NCBI GenBank assembly: GCA_019925795.1
Contig: CM034309.1
Span: forward strand, 25,042,729-25,106,728
Source: Dendrobium chrysotoxum
Taxonomy: Eukaryota; Streptophyta; Magnoliopsida; Asparagales; Orchidaceae
Direction of reading: 5' to 3'
Length of the DNA: 64,000 nt
Shown: piece after piece, positions 1-11,342 of the stretch
How positions within the stretch are numbered: position 1 is the first letter of the stretch
Layout: the number at the start of each line of letters is the position of its first letter
The notes under the pieces: generated by a model
What the model was told of the DNA's origin: nothing
The model's database searches: none
What the model saw: the letters and a program-made list of their open reading frames with translations, nothing else
Position numbers and translations under genes: made by a program

Positions 1-1412
1 CCAAAGGGGGGACATATACAGGGGAGTATTTACAAGCGGTAGGGAGACCCCCTCCCTCTCGAAGAGTGAACTCAGCATAATACTTTTTCAAGTACTGCCC
101 GTTGATGACAGGCATAGGGTGAACACCATTGGCATCAACGAGTAGGTAGGCACCACCTTCATAAACTTGCTCTACAGCAAAGGGGCCTTCCCAAAACAGG
201 CTCGAACTTACCACTTCGGTGACGGCGCGAAATGATAGGTCTGCGTAAAACAAGGACCAACTCGCCAACCCGGAAAGCACGGGGTCGGACAAGGCGATCA
301 TGTGATCGAGCCATACGTGCCTGGTATAGTTTGAGGTTCTGATAAGCTTGTAGGCGAAGCTCTTCTAAACCATCAAGCTCTTCCATCCGTAGTCGGGCGT
401 TATCTTCGTGGGAAAGATTGTGGCTGACTGCCACACGTAGCGAGGGGAGCTCGACCTCAAGCGGGAGGACGGCCTCGACCCCGAAAGCCAAAGCATATGG
501 GGTAAGACTGAGTAGGAGTACGGTATGTAGTCCTATAGGCCCATAGTGCTTCGGGAAGTCTATCGTGCCACTCTCGCTTGTTTGCAACCAGGATTTTTCT
601 TATTAATTGCACGAGAGTTTTATTGAATGCTTCGCCAAGCCATTGGCCTTGGGATAGTAAATTGAAGAGTATCGCCAATTGATGTTATGGCGGCGGGCAA
701 ATCTAGCAATTTTGGTGCTTCTAAACGACGGGCCGTTATCTGAAATGATACGGCGTGGGACACCAAAGCGATAGACAATATGATCACGAAAGAAACGCAT
801 CACATCTTCTGATTTAACTTCCTTAAGTGGCACAGCCTCTGCCCACTTAGAGAAGTAATCAGTGGCAGCTAAAATGAACCTATGGCCCTTAGAGGAAGGA
901 GGGTCAATAGGACCCACTACATCCGTGCCCCAGCCCTCGAATGGCCAAGATGATACAGTAGGGTGCAGCGGATTAGGGGGTTGGTGAATCACCGTGCCAT
1001 GAATTTGGCACTGGTGGCACTTTCTAGCGTGCTCCATACAATCACGGATCATAGTCGGCCAATAGTAACCGAGGCGTTTAATTCTGCCTTTCATTTTTGG
1101 TCCGGACTGATGGGCACCGCAAAGACCTTCATGTATCTCGCCCATGACCTTGCGAGCCTCCTCGTTGTTGAGGCAACGCAACCACATTTGGTCGAAAGAA
1201 CGTCGATACAAGGTATCGTTCACATAAGTGAATGATATGGCTCTCTTTCTGACCTGGGCAGCAAGAGATCTATCATCTGGAAGCCTGCCATGCTTCAAAT
1301 ACTCTATAAAGGGTACTCTCCAGTCTGATTCTTCCTCAACTGAGAATACTGTGAGGGTCTGATCGGGAGAAGACAGGTCCTGCGGGGCATAGGGCTTGAC
1401 GACACTGGACAA
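1..1412 (-). pseudogene. Tat-1 integrase, frameshifted
   Basis: This is the integrase end of Tat-1 pol. It shows the HHCC zinc-binding region (CHQCQ near 990-1010), the DD35E core (GWGTDVVGPID near 920, ISDNG near 735) and a C-terminal RRPI...KFEP region without chromodomain. Frameshifts lie near 1385-1410 (entering from RNase H), near 640 beside the catalytic Glu context, near 500 and near 200. The last is in a T run in the segment following KFEP. The Glu of DD35E therefore falls in a different frame from the two Asp residues. The frame is still open at position 1, while the Tat-2 homologue ends with KKYYA and a stop, so this copy may run on. It cannot encode a working enzyme as read. Confidence 0.9.
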
Positions 1413-2576
1413 CGATAGACAGTGGGTTGCCAGTTGGGTCAGCCAGTTCCTTTGCTAACTTAGCTAATGCATCTGCCTTGCCATTGGCAGATCTAGGGAT
1501 TTTAGCTAGGGTCACTTCAGGAATCAAACACAAGAGCTCCATTGCCTTGCTGTGATAAGGCAAGAGCTCCGGTTTAAGCACTTTGTAGACTCCCGCTACT
1601 TGATTTATGATCAGTTGTGAGTCTCCAAAGATTTCACCCGCATGACATTCATCTGAATGGCCAACTCTAGTCCCAAAATCAGAGCTTCGTACTCAGCTTC
1701 ATTATTGGTACGAGGTTCCGAAAGACTGTAGGAATATCTCAGAGTGTGACCTTCAGGGATACGAAAATGAGGCCCAGACCTACCCTAACTATAGGAGTTT
1801 CATTCGGGCTCAAGGCTCTAACGGACGACGCACCGTCAAAGTAAAACTCCCAAGTAGGGGACTCCTGCTCCACCACACTCATGATTAGCTCGTCAGGCAG
1901 CTCATCATTGAGTGGGGAGTCTGCAGGGATCGGGTGAGCAGCAAGAAAATCAGCTAGAGCCTGTCCTTTGACGGCCCGCTGCGGGACGAAAGTGATGTCA
2001 AACTGCAGTAGGATCATAGACCATCGTGCCAGACGACCTGAGAGGGTTGGACGGGTCATCAGATACTGCAAGGGGTTGACTCGAGAGATTAGGTTGACCT
2101 TGTGTGAAAGCATATAATGCCTAAGCTTCTGTACCGCGAAGATCAAAGCTAAACACTGCTTTTCCATCGCGGGGTACTTCAGCTCTGCGGGTATCAACCG
2201 TCTACTGAGGTAGTACAAGGCATTCTCCTTGCCTTCCTCATTCTCTTGAGCCAATAATGCACCCAAGGACTCATCCAGGGCCGTAGTGTAGAGAATTAAC
2301 GGCCTCCCTGGGATGGGTGCAGCTAAAACAGGGGGGTTTATCAGGTAGCGCTTTATACTCTCAAAGGCCTCCTGACAACGCTCATCCCAGTGAAAGCGGG
2401 CATCTTTCTTTGCTAGGGCAGCAAAGGGGTGACACCTACCGGACAAATTGGAGATAAATCTCCGCAGGAAGGCTAACTTTCCTTGAAAAGACCTTAGCTG
2501 GGTAAGACTTTTAGGGGGTTTAGATCTATTATGGCTTTGATCATGGAAGGGTCAATCTCAATGCCACGGTAGCGAA
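1413..2576 (-). pseudogene. Tat-1 RNase H and archaeal-type RNase H, frameshifted
   Basis: The first half (about 1770-2515) is the RNase H that follows the reverse transcriptase (RPLILYTTALDESLGALLAQ near 2270-2330). The second half (about 1413-1870) is the additional archaeal-type RNase H diagnostic of Tat elements. It has an FYFDGA start, a NNEAEYEAL helix in another frame near 1700, and an ADALAKLA end near 1455. Frameshifts are at about 2578 (a T run), about 2515 (a C run) and about 1757. Tat-2 shows the same domain order in one unbroken frame, so these are lesions and not programmed shifts. RNase H normally removes template RNA during cDNA synthesis. Confidence 0.88.
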
Positions 2577-3711
2577 CTATAAACCCAGGAACTTTCCTGC
2601 ACTAACTCCAAATGCGCATTTTAGAGGGTTCATTTTCAAATCGTATTTGCGTAGGCGTTCAAAAACGATTCGTAGATCTCGAAGGTGATCTCCACGGACC
2701 TTGCTTTTGACTACCAGATCATCCACATAGCATTCAACTTGCTCGTGTATCATCTCGTCGAAGATAACAGTCATAGCACGTTGATAGGTGGCCCCGGCAT
2801 TCTTGAGACCAAAGGGCATCACTTTGTAGCAAAACACACCTATAGGTGTGCGAAACGCAGTAAACTCTTCCTCTTCGGGGTCCATCTTTATCTGATTGTA
2901 ACCAGATGAACCATCCATGAAGGAGAAAATGCTATGGGATGATGCTATATCCACCATAAGCTCGGGGATAGGAAGAGGAAAATCGTCCTTAGGACATGCC
3001 TTGTTTAAATCACGGAAGTCGATACAGACACGAATCTGCCCGTTCTTCTTCCGGACTGGAACAATGTTGGCAAGCCAGGTAGGGTACTTCTCTTCACGAA
3101 TGAAATCAGCCTCTATAAGCTTCTTAGTTTCAGCGATCACCTGTTGTTCTATTTCTAACCTCATCCTACGAGGTGCTTGTTTAACAGGGACTGCATCAGA
3201 CTTAATGGCTAGTTTATGGACTGCTACATCTGGATTTAGACCAGGCATCTCGGTGTAGTTCCAGGCAAAGCAATCTTTAAACTCTGAGAGTAGCTCGATG
3301 TATTCTTGAGCCTCTGAGTCAGATAACAAGACACTATGAAAAATAGGTCTAGGATCTGATTCAGTGCCTAAGTTTACCTCACATAATTCGTCCATGGCAG
3401 AAGTGATGCCATCTTCAAACTCTTGAGGAGCATCGAGTACTCTATCCTCATCATCACCCGGGTCTTCTTTATCGGTAAGAGAAACAACCGGGTATGAGTG
3501 GGAAATCGCTCGGATGTTAGTATGGTTAGGTGAGCTCTGCTCGACATAACCTAAACCTTGCTTAGTTTGAGGCATATCAGTCCGCCAAACACGAGCCTGT
3601 CGTAGAGCTTGTTCATCTGACCAAGTCGAGATGACTGCACCCCGCTCTACACAGTCTTCCACGAAAGGAGAAAAATAACGAGGGCAGTCGTGACCCTGTT
3701 ATCCATAGCGG
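2577..3711 (-). pseudogene. Tat-1 reverse transcriptase, frameshifted at both ends
   Basis: A 361-codon open stretch (2577-3662) carries most of a Ty3/gypsy reverse transcriptase: RKKNGQIRVCIDFRDLNKAC, FSFMDGSSGYNQIKM, the MPFGLKNAGATYQRAM block and the catalytic CYVDDLVVKS box. The matching frame can be followed upstream to a TAA near 3705, and alignment to Tat-2 shows that gag-protease and RT were once one frame. The shift lies at about 3690-3711. At the other end a T run at about 2578 is one base short and creates a TAG. At the site where Tat-2 carries an in-frame TAA, this copy has CAA (Gln) near 3150. No ATG is needed, since this is the middle of a polyprotein. Confidence 0.92.
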
Positions 3712-6700
3712 TCTCCGCTGAACCCTGACTCCCAGGACCCAGTGGGGCACCTACACTATGGGATAACGAGGCACACTCACTAGCTCGTGGTGGCACAAAG
3801 GTTTCGTACAGAGGAGGCGGAGGGCGACCTCTAACTTGTAGTGCGCCACCATCACTAGTGGAGGGGGTAACCAAAGATCTTTGGTGAGACTCCTCAACTC
3901 TTATTCCACGTATCTGACGGGAAAGGGACTGTTGACTAGTGGTCTGACGTCGGGGGTCTACTTCCTCGTCTGAGCCACTGTCAATAACTAAACCACCCTC
4001 GGGTATCAGGTACCTACAAAAGGTGGGTAGTGAACTATAATCAGTGAAGTCCGGGGCTGGTGAGGGAGCTGAGCGACGAGGGGTAGTGATCATCTCATCG
4101 TCAGAGGAGTCGGACTCGACAGTCAAAGGAGAAGCATAAAGATATGAGGGAGGAGGGATTTGAGTATCGTAGTTTCGCGGCGGGCGAGTCGATCCTCTAC
4201 CTCTACCTCTACCTCGCTCTCCCCTACCTCTACTAGGGGGAATATCGTGCCCAACTGCAAATTGGAAAGGAGATCTAACAGGATCTGCAGTGGAGGTATC
4301 TGCCTCAATACTAACCTGTGACGGACCTTGCGCAGGTAGCTGTACAGGACCCTGTACAGTACTGGCAGGTGTCACTGGTGACTGGGCAGAAGGAGGTTTA
4401 CTCTTCTTACGAGGTATGTAATGTTCAGCATCATCGTAAATAGAGACCTCATGCACGGAAAAGGGTTGGGTATCCCCGGGAATGGAGTACTCGACTTCAT
4501 TCCTCATATACTTCATACATTGGTGCAGGGTGGAGGGCACCATTCCATACTCATGAATCCAGGGCCTTCCTAAGAGGGCCCTGTATGAAGTATCCGCCTC
4601 GATCACATGAAACTTCGCCTCAGTAAGGAAATTTCCAAACTTCAGGGGTAGGGTGATAGACCCTAGGGCACGCTGTCCTTGGTCATTGAAGCCTTTCAAC
4701 ATAATCTTATCGGAGGTTAACTTCAAATGACCCAGGGAGAGGCTCTTCAAAGTTTCATAACTCAGGATGTTTACTGAAGCTCCTTGGTCAATGAGGACCC
4801 TGTTCAACTCATAACCATTGACTTCAGCGGTGACATACAGAGGACGATTGTGATCAGAGGTACCCAAGAGGAGATCACGATCTGAAAAGGTAATGCACGG
4901 CGTCTCTCTCAAAAGGCATGCATCTCCAACAGATTCGGAAGCAAAGAAGGCTTGATAGGACTCTGGTTCGAGTAGTGCTTTTACCAAGGTCTCTCTCAAG
5001 TCAGAAGACATCATCAAAGCGTCATAGATACTGAGAAGGGCGGGAATTTTCCTTAAATGGGCCAACACATTGTAATCGACCTCCAGCTGAGGGCCTTTCC
5101 CTTTCTCCTTAGACTGCTCTTGGGAGGAAGGGATAGGATCGTCCTGCTGGGTAACGATGTTCTTATCTTTTTCTTTTGTATTCTTAGCCATCCTAGGTGG
5201 AAGAACCTTCCCTGAACGCAAGTGAACTTCCTGTATCGAGTCATCTTTGACAGGAGATTCACTTGGTTCAACGGTGATGGCACGTGTTGGCTCCAAGGAA
5301 AGTGACTGGAGTGGGTTCTCGGATTCATCTTCTGAATCCATGTAACAACCACCCTCCGGAATCATAAAGACTGGTTCCTCATCACACTCAGACTCTTCAT
5401 CACATACAGAACCATCATAAGAAACATGTAAAATATTGAAAGAGCGAGTGCTAGAAGAAATAAAAGTAGGAGCAGAACACCAGAAGTAGCCAGAATCACC
5501 TTCTTCTATTATTTCATCATCAATTGAAGGGAGAACGAAATCCTTCAGCGTAAGTGCCGGAAGGCGTCCCGTCTTCCCCTCAGAAGTTACAACAAACTTT
5601 TCCTTTTCATACATCTTTTTATTACATAAAATAGGAAAAGAAATGTGCTCAGTAGGCACTACAACAGGAGAAGAAAAAGGTGCTGGCGAAGAAACTGGGC
5701 AGGCAACTGTCGATTTGGCCTGGGTAGGCCTCCTCTCAACTGCCTCTGAACTCTGAACTGTCTGCCGGATCATCTGCCTCGTCTTCCGAGAGAGTGCTAA
5801 CTGCCACTCCCCCTCAGAACCTCTGGGTGATCTACTGCGACTGCTCTGTCTGCCACTCTGGCTGTCACTACAACTACTGGAGCCCGAGATCATCTGAACT
5901 GTCTGAGGTGTCTTGCCCTTGGGCTGAACCAAGTCGCTGTCCTGTAGGTGGATCTGCCCACTAGCCATGAGCTTCTCAACCCTGTCTTTGAACACATAGC
6001 AGTCTTCTATGACATGCCCGATATGTCTGTGAAATGGACAATAGAGTGGGTGTTCTGTCTGCCCCTCCTCTTCCACTCTATTGTTGTTCGGGAATGTTAA
6101 GATGTTTCTCTTAGTAAGGAACTTGAAGATCTTCATCACACTTTCCCTTTTAAAGGGATATTCCTTACTAAGCTTCTCCCGTAGGTACTGCTGACTCTCT
6201 GGGGTCCTACGGGAGGGTCTAGACTGCACTGCTGACTGGCCCGGTGTGTGAGACTGCTGAGGTGGTGCTGAACTGACTGAGGGCTTCTTGCCCTTATCTG
6301 ATGGCCCATAAGTACTGTGTACCTCCCCTCTCCTAGGTGGGGGTGCTCCTGATGACTCCTGCCGCTGAGGTCTACGCGAAGGTTGACTCTCAACCTTAGG
6401 AGGGACTGCATCGGGTATGCTGTCCTGCAAACTGATCACCTTTGTCAACAACTTCTGAAAGGTTCTGATGCTGAAACCCTTCAGATAAGGTGCTATCGGA
6501 CCATCTATGTTCTTCAATAAAATTTCTACTGCATGCTGCTCCTGTAACTGGGGCTCACACTGTAGGCTGAGGTTCCTCCATCTGACTATGTAATCTGGGA
6601 GAGGCTCTCGGGGCCGCTGTCTAGTCACAACTAGCTCTCCAACTGTAACTCGGTGCTCTGCACTGACAAACCTCTGAACAAACAACTGCTCCAGCTCTGC

Positions 6701-9010
6701 AAAGGTGCGTACTGAATCGTTGGGGAGGTCGGCGTACCAGGCAAAGGCCACCCCAACTAAACTGCTGACAAAAAGTCTCAACATCAGTGCATCGTTCCCT
6801 CCTATGTTGCAACAGATGGCTCGGTACTGGGCTACGTGCTGCCTCGGGTTCCCAAACCCATCAAAGACTCTGAACCTAGGAGGGACAAAACCAGGGGGGT
6901 AGGGCTCGTGCTCGTACTCTACCGGGTAAGGACGCCCCCTGCTAACTACCTCTCCAGACTTCCTGGAGGAAATGGCCTGCTCGACCTTCTGGGCAATCAG
7001 ATCCTGAATCTGTCCGGCTGACAACTGAACTGATTGACTCTGGACTGGGGTAGTAAAAGCAACTGCTGTCGGTGCCACTGGAACTGCTCTCTGGGCCCTG
7101 TCTACTCCCACAGGACCTGGTGCTACTACAGGTGGTGCTGCTGGCTCGTCCCTGGACGTAGCAGGAGTGCCTACGCCCGTCATCTGGGGCATCGCCCCCA
7201 AAGCTGTCAACTGAGCTGTCATCGCTGCCATGGCCCTGGCCATCTCTGCCATCTGAGTCTGTAACTGTAGCACTGTGGCATCTGTCTCAACTGACCGGGG
7301 AGATCCTCCTACCTCAGCTTCTCCCTGCTCATCATCATCATCTGCCTCTATCTGCTCGTCTGAGTGGCCACGTCTAGTAACCACGCATACTCTGTGTACC
7401 GGTATATCTCCATCTGACTCCTCCTCGAGTAAATCATCCTCAAGTGCATCATCCTCGTAGAGGGTCTGATGGAAGTCCTCTGCATACGGACTCAAAGGGG
7501 AAGAAGACTCGTAAGGGCTAAGGGCTGGCTCAGCCCGAACCGGTGAACCACTAGGAGAAACTGTAGCATCATCGTCCGTTGCTGCATCACAGACCATCGG
7601 AACTGCCTCTGATCCGGAAGGAACAACTGCCTCTAACTGCTCAACTGCCTGAACTGGCTGTACTGCATCGACAGGGGACTCTGCCTGTCGTCGTCTCCAC
7701 ACCCATCTACTGCGACGGGACCCAGTAGGGGCAACTGACTGCTGCGGAGCTACTACAACTGAAGGGAGCTGGGGTCTGGGAGGCTCCAACTGCTGCCTCT
7801 GTCCCTGACGACGTGGGCGTCGTCCAACAACTGGAGTAACTGTCTGTGGTCTCGCCAACGGAACTGAACTAACAGGCTGCCTGGGTGGCTGTCCTCTCTG
7901 CCACCTATACCTCTGTCTAGCAGTCTGGCTCTGCAACTGAACGGATGCCTGAGAAATCTGGTGGAGTAACCTCTCCCGACTGACAGGGCCTCGACCCCGC
8001 GCTAAGCGGATAATGCTCCGAATCCTCTGAGAGAGGGTTCGAGCAGCATCATCCCTGGGGACCCTAGCGCGTGGTAGAGTAGTAGTGACAGGAGGAGCCG
8101 CCGCAATGCGAGCAACGTCCTCCTCATCACCACTATGTGTCAGTGGGGAGAAGCGTCCTCCCTGAACCGCTGCTATCTCAGGGGCAACTGTAACGTCCGG
8201 GGTAGGGGAAACTGCAACTGGTCGTGGTGCCCGCTGCCTAGGGACCACTCTCCTCTGAACTGGCTCCTGGTGAGCCAACGAATCTGCCATCCGCTGTCTA
8301 TCTGCCTCGGATGCAGCCAACCGAAGTCTACGGTTTCTATTCCTCCGGGCCCTTCTCCCAAGGCCGGAGGCGGAAGACGAAGCAACATCTGAACCCACCA
8401 CCTGAGTGGCAGGGGGAACAGGAAGTACGGGAAGTGTCGGGGTCTGCACGAGGGTCTCTGGGTGAGACAGTCGAGCGAAAGCTGAAACCCGACGGGAGGA
8501 AGGCGAAGGAGCCTCGGTCTGGGCACCCCTCTTCCTAGAGGAAGTAGGAGGGAGAACCCGAACACGAGCTACCTCTGCCGGAGTAACAACAGGGGTAACT
8601 ACTGCCTGCCGGCGCTGAGGGGCCGGGGCAGTCTGAACAACAGGTGCGGTAGGCACTGGTCGTCTAACCGCTGGACGAGTGGGCTGAACTGGGAGTGGTC
8701 TAGGCACTGGCTGCCTAACCACAGGGTGTGCCGGCTGCACACGAACAGGAGTAGGACGAGCAGGTGCCCGGGCTGTCCGCCGAGCAACTGGACGTCCAAA
8801 AGGTCGCATGGCTGCGCGAGCCCTCCTCTGGGGAGGAGAGTAGGCAGCAGCCTCAGCAGGGGTCAGCCCGCCAAGGGTGACGAAGGCCGAGTCAGTGAAG
8901 GAACCAAAAGTGATTCCTCCAGCGGGAGGACTGGCTAGCAGGGACTCAGGAAGTGTCACCCGCGCGTCAGAACCAAAACTGAAGGTAACGGAAGGCACGA
9001 AGGAAGCCAT
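3647..9010 (-). CDS. Tat-1 gag-protease ORF (about 1,787 codons)
   Basis: The first good ATG is at 9010-9008 (MASFVPSVTF), matching the position and local sequence of the Tat-2 start. Residues 1 to about 690 are a Pro/Arg/Val/Gln-rich extension of unknown function. The retrotransposon gag domain follows (PYPPGFVPPRF, NPRQHVAQYR, FAWYADLPNDSVRTF; about 6450-6960). Then comes a zinc-knuckle variant CPFHRHIGHVIEDC (C-x2-H-x4-H-x4-C, near 6000-6050). The aspartic protease has active site VLIDQGASVNIL near 4770-4800 and the conserved ALLGRPWIHEYGMVPSTLH block near 4530-4590. An RG-rich tract (near 4170-4240) resembles an RNA-binding RGG box. The protease has D-Q-G where D-T/S-G is usual. The reading frame is open for 5.4 kb although the adjacent pol is full of frameshifts. 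Confidence 0.9.
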   Translation of the reverse strand: MASFVPSVTFSFGSDARVTLPESLLASPPAGGITFGSFTDSAFVTLGGLTPAEAAAYSPPQRRARAAMRPFGRPVARRTARAPARPTPVRVQPAHPVVRQPVPRPLPVQPTRPAVRRPVPTAPVVQTAPAPQRRQAVVTPVVTPAEVARVRVLPPTSSRKRGAQTEAPSPSSRRVSAFARLSHPETLVQTPTLPVLPVPPATQVVGSDVASSSASGLGRRARRNRNRRLRLAASEADRQRMADSLAHQEPVQRRVVPRQRAPRPVAVSPTPDVTVAPEIAAVQGGRFSPLTHSGDEEDVARIAAAPPVTTTLPRARVPRDDAARTLSQRIRSIIRLARGRGPVSRERLLHQISQASVQLQSQTARQRYRWQRGQPPRQPVSSVPLARPQTVTPVVGRRPRRQGQRQQLEPPRPQLPSVVVAPQQSVAPTGSRRSRWVWRRRQAESPVDAVQPVQAVEQLEAVVPSGSEAVPMVCDAATDDDATVSPSGSPVRAEPALSPYESSSPLSPYAEDFHQTLYEDDALEDDLLEEESDGDIPVHRVCVVTRRGHSDEQIEADDDDEQGEAEVGGSPRSVETDATVLQLQTQMAEMARAMAAMTAQLTALGAMPQMTGVGTPATSRDEPAAPPVVAPGPVGVDRAQRAVPVAPTAVAFTTPVQSQSVQLSAGQIQDLIAQKVEQAISSRKSGEVVSRGRPYPVEYEHEPYPPGFVPPRFRVFDGFGNPRQHVAQYRAICCNIGGNDALMLRLFVSSLVGVAFAWYADLPNDSVRTFAELEQLFVQRFVSAEHRVTVGELVVTRQRPREPLPDYIVRWRNLSLQCEPQLQEQHAVEILLKNIDGPIAPYLKGFSIRTFQKLLTKVISLQDSIPDAVPPKVESQPSRRPQRQESSGAPPPRRGEVHSTYGPSDKGKKPSVSSAPPQQSHTPGQSAVQSRPSRRTPESQQYLREKLSKEYPFKRESVMKIFKFLTKRNILTFPNNNRVEEEGQTEHPLYCPFHRHIGHVIEDCYVFKDRVEKLMASGQIHLQDSDLVQPKGKTPQTVQMISGSSSCSDSQSGRQSSRSRSPRGSEGEWQLALSRKTRQMIRQTVQSSEAVERRPTQAKSTVACPVSSPAPFSSPVVVPTEHISFPILCNKKMYEKEKFVVTSEGKTGRLPALTLKDFVLPSIDDEIIEEGDSGYFWCSAPTFISSSTRSFNILHVSYDGSVCDEESECDEEPVFMIPEGGCYMDSEDESENPLQSLSLEPTRAITVEPSESPVKDDSIQEVHLRSGKVLPPRMAKNTKEKDKNIVTQQDDPIPSSQEQSKEKGKGPQLEVDYNVLAHLRKIPALLSIYDALMMSSDLRETLVKALLEPESYQAFFASESVGDACLLRETPCITFSDRDLLLGTSDHNRPLYVTAEVNGYELNRVLIDQGASVNILSYETLKSLSLGHLKLTSDKIMLKGFNDQGQRALGSITLPLKFGNFLTEAKFHVIEADTSYRALLGRPWIHEYGMVPSTLHQCMKYMRNEVEYSIPGDTQPFSVHEVSIYDDAEHYIPRKKSKPPSAQSPVTPASTVQGPVQLPAQGPSQVSIEADTSTADPVRSPFQFAVGHDIPPSRGRGERGRGRGRGSTRPPRNYDTQIPPPSYLYASPLTVESDSSDDEMITTPRRSAPSPAPDFTDYSSLPTFCRYLIPEGGLVIDSGSDEEVDPRRQTTSQQSLSRQIRGIRVEESHQRSLVTPSTSDGGALQVRGRPPPPLYETFVPPRASECASLSHSVGAPLGPGSQGSAETAMDNRVTTALVIFLLSWKTV

Positions 9011-9330
9011 GGCACTGTCTGCCAAGAAGAAGAAAAGAAATTTAAAATGATTAGTAAGAAATAACGAGAAGATGAATGATAGATAGGGAACGGAATGACC
9101 TAGAAGGTCAGAAGGAAAGGAAGCTTAGCTAGGGGGGAAACCCTAACTAAGAAGAACGGAAAGAAAGAAACCTAGCTAGGTGGGGGGAACCCTAACTAAG
9201 AAAAAGAAGGACGATCCTAACTAAGGAAGGACCCTAACTAAGAGTGGGACGAACCTAATCTAAGGAGTACCAATCCCGGAGTACAAACAAGGGAGAATAA
9301 TATAGAATCCAAAGATGGAGAGAGAAACCT
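9011..9330 (-). other. Tat-1 5' leader with short imperfect repeats
   Basis: About 320 bp separate the PBS from the gag ATG. Between about 9110 and 9250 the plus strand repeats a ccctaactaag motif four or five times with purine-rich spacers. The unit contains a telo-box-like AAACCCTAA. Unlike the 1.7 kb Tat-2 leader, no large repeats are present. On the sense strand it is pyrimidine-rich, and its role in packaging or translation is unknown. Confidence 0.7.
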
Positions 9331-9348
9331 GTCCCACCGTGGTCGCCA
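9331..9348 (-). other. Tat-1 primer-binding site
   Basis: The minus strand reads TGGCGACCACGGTGGGAC, six bases inside the LTR end at 9355. It resembles the Tat-2 PBS (TGGCGACTCCGCTGGGGA), which has the form reported for tRNA-Arg-primed Ogre/Tat elements. Several differences lie beyond the first seven bases, so the primer is either a different tRNA or the site has mutated. Confidence 0.75.
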
Positions 9349-11149
9349 GAAACCTGTGGACCTCCGAAAGGACTACAGAAACCATCGCCCCGCGAGGGGA
9401 GACAATATCTGGCCAATGGAAGGGCAGATTCGATCACACATACGATTAACCATTGAGGATAGTGGCTCTCACCAGCACACCCCGATGGATAATAATATAT
9501 ATGATCTGATCACAACGGGTTTCCCCCACCCGATACATTAGCTCGAATGGGGTTTATTTGAGAGTGGGATTCGGTTTCCCACGGGCGCAAGCCCCTGTGG
9601 TTAATTACATCTCAAGCCGGGGCCTGAGAATACTCTCGATTAAGGATTCTACATTATTCTTTCTAAATTGGGATTGGCACATAGGGGGAAGACTAGGAAG
9701 CCCTACTCGAAGGGAAAGAGAGGTTCAACTAGGCTTAGTCAACATGCACGGCTCACATCAGCATCCGGAGGGACTAAGGTAGTGAGAAGAAACTGGAGAA
9801 AAATAAATAAATCATGCACTCGAAACATGCAGGAGGGAAGGATGGAGGTGGCGTCATCCGTGTGACGCGGATATGTAGGGTTTGGGGTCTCTGGAAGACA
9901 GAAGACCTACCTACTGATGAGGCGCACTACGAAACAATAGTAGCCTTGAATCCTAAATCTAATGGGTTTAGTGTTCTACGCAACACTAACACCCGTGTCC
10001 TAACTAATGCAATGCAAAACCTGGACTTACCCCGGCCTGGAAGGGGGAGCCAGCTAACCACCTAATCGCTTTAAAACCATGCTGTCCAGTCATTTATGAA
10101 GGATGGGTAGGTGGGTTATAGTTCTCGGAGATAGGGCCGACATCTAGAGGATTTCCTAATTGGCCCCGGACTGATGTTGGGTGAATGCTTCTAGAGCTAA
10201 TGCAATTAAAATTTTTGATTTAGTTAGTTTCTAATGCAATGCATGCTAGTTAAAGTATCCGAATCAGGTATGCATAGAACTTTAAAAAGGCTTATAAAAA
10301 TAATTTTTAGAATTAGACTGGGCTTCCCCAGGTCCGGCACCTCATCCTCATAGGTCAGATTATCCGGACTCTACCCGCGGGCGGGGAAGTGTCTTATAGA
10401 AGGAAAGAGAAATGCATTAATATGCATGCGACCCCGGACGATTCCGGCAATTTCCTAGGTCGTTAAATTTCTAAGTTATTTAAATCTTAAAATTTGAATG
10501 TTAGTTGTGAGTAGAAAAGTTTTAGTCCTTAAAGAGCCTAACGAAATCCAGGCTAAAACAAAAGCGACATGCAAAACGCCAAGAAACTAAGAAAAGCAAA
10601 CAATCCTAGAGGCACACAATCATAAAACACATCAAAATTATCCAAACAAATTAATAAATGTCCATAGGCCAACTGCCCTTAATTACAACCCAGGGTCTGC
10701 AGAAAATTAAAGTGGCCGGGCACCACTGCCAACAACCCGGATTGCTAACCCTAAGATTGACGCAAGTTATTTTTGAGTGGGATACTTGGTCTTCATCTTC
10801 TTGACCTTCTCTTCCTTGGACTCCTCGGATCCCAGCTCCATTGGACTCCTTGGATTTCAACTTCCTTTGATTCTTCAAGTAGTAGAACGATCCAAATTTG
10901 GATTTCCAAATAGAAAAGGACCATCCTCATATTGGGTGTCCTTTCCTCTTTGGAATCCAACCTTTGGATCCTTGTATCCCCACTCAAAATGAACTTTCAC
11001 AACTCTTAACCAATATTACAATCAATTACATTAAATGAAAGCAGTAAATTCTAGACGCTCCTGCAAGGTTATCCTAAAAAAATCATCCCAAGCAGTTTAA
11101 TATATCACAAGCAATTATAGGGAAAATAAAATACTCATCACAGCCACAC

Positions 11150-11342
11150 TGGCCATGCTCTTAATTGTTTTGAGGGCTAAGCAAGCTCTGGAGCACCTGT
11201 ATCAATTTATAATGATTTATTATTTTAGCCCTCATTTATTTAGGGGGGCTGAGCAATTTCTGAAGCACCTGCATAAGACAGCATTAATTTTTAAATTGTG
11301 ATTATTGCCCCCCTTATATTTAGCGCTGCATGAGCATGGCCA
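11150..11342 (-). other. Conserved hairpin module of the Tat LTR (Tat-1 copy)
   Basis: An 11-bp perfect outer stem (TGGCCATGCTC at 11150-11160 with GAGCATGGCCA at 11332-11342) encloses two hairpins. One has a 10-bp perfect stem (11171-11180 with 11225-11234). The other has an 8-bp perfect stem (11242-11249 with 11307-11314). Both enclosed hairpins contain the sense-strand octamer CAGGTGCT. The Tat-2 LTR has the same outer stem with one inner hairpin and one CAGGTGCT. The predicted fold is a three-way junction in the LTR RNA. Its function is unknown. Confidence 0.7.

Noticed and set aside
3647..3662. Programmed frameshift between Tat-1 gag-protease and RT
   Set aside because: Tat-2 has these domains in one frame, and Tat-1 has many other indels, so a mutation is simpler.
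7034..8938. Cys/Trp- and Ser-rich ORFs in other frames of Tat-1 gag
   Set aside because: Shadows of the repetitive, GC-rich gag extension; no domain and no counterpart in Tat-2.
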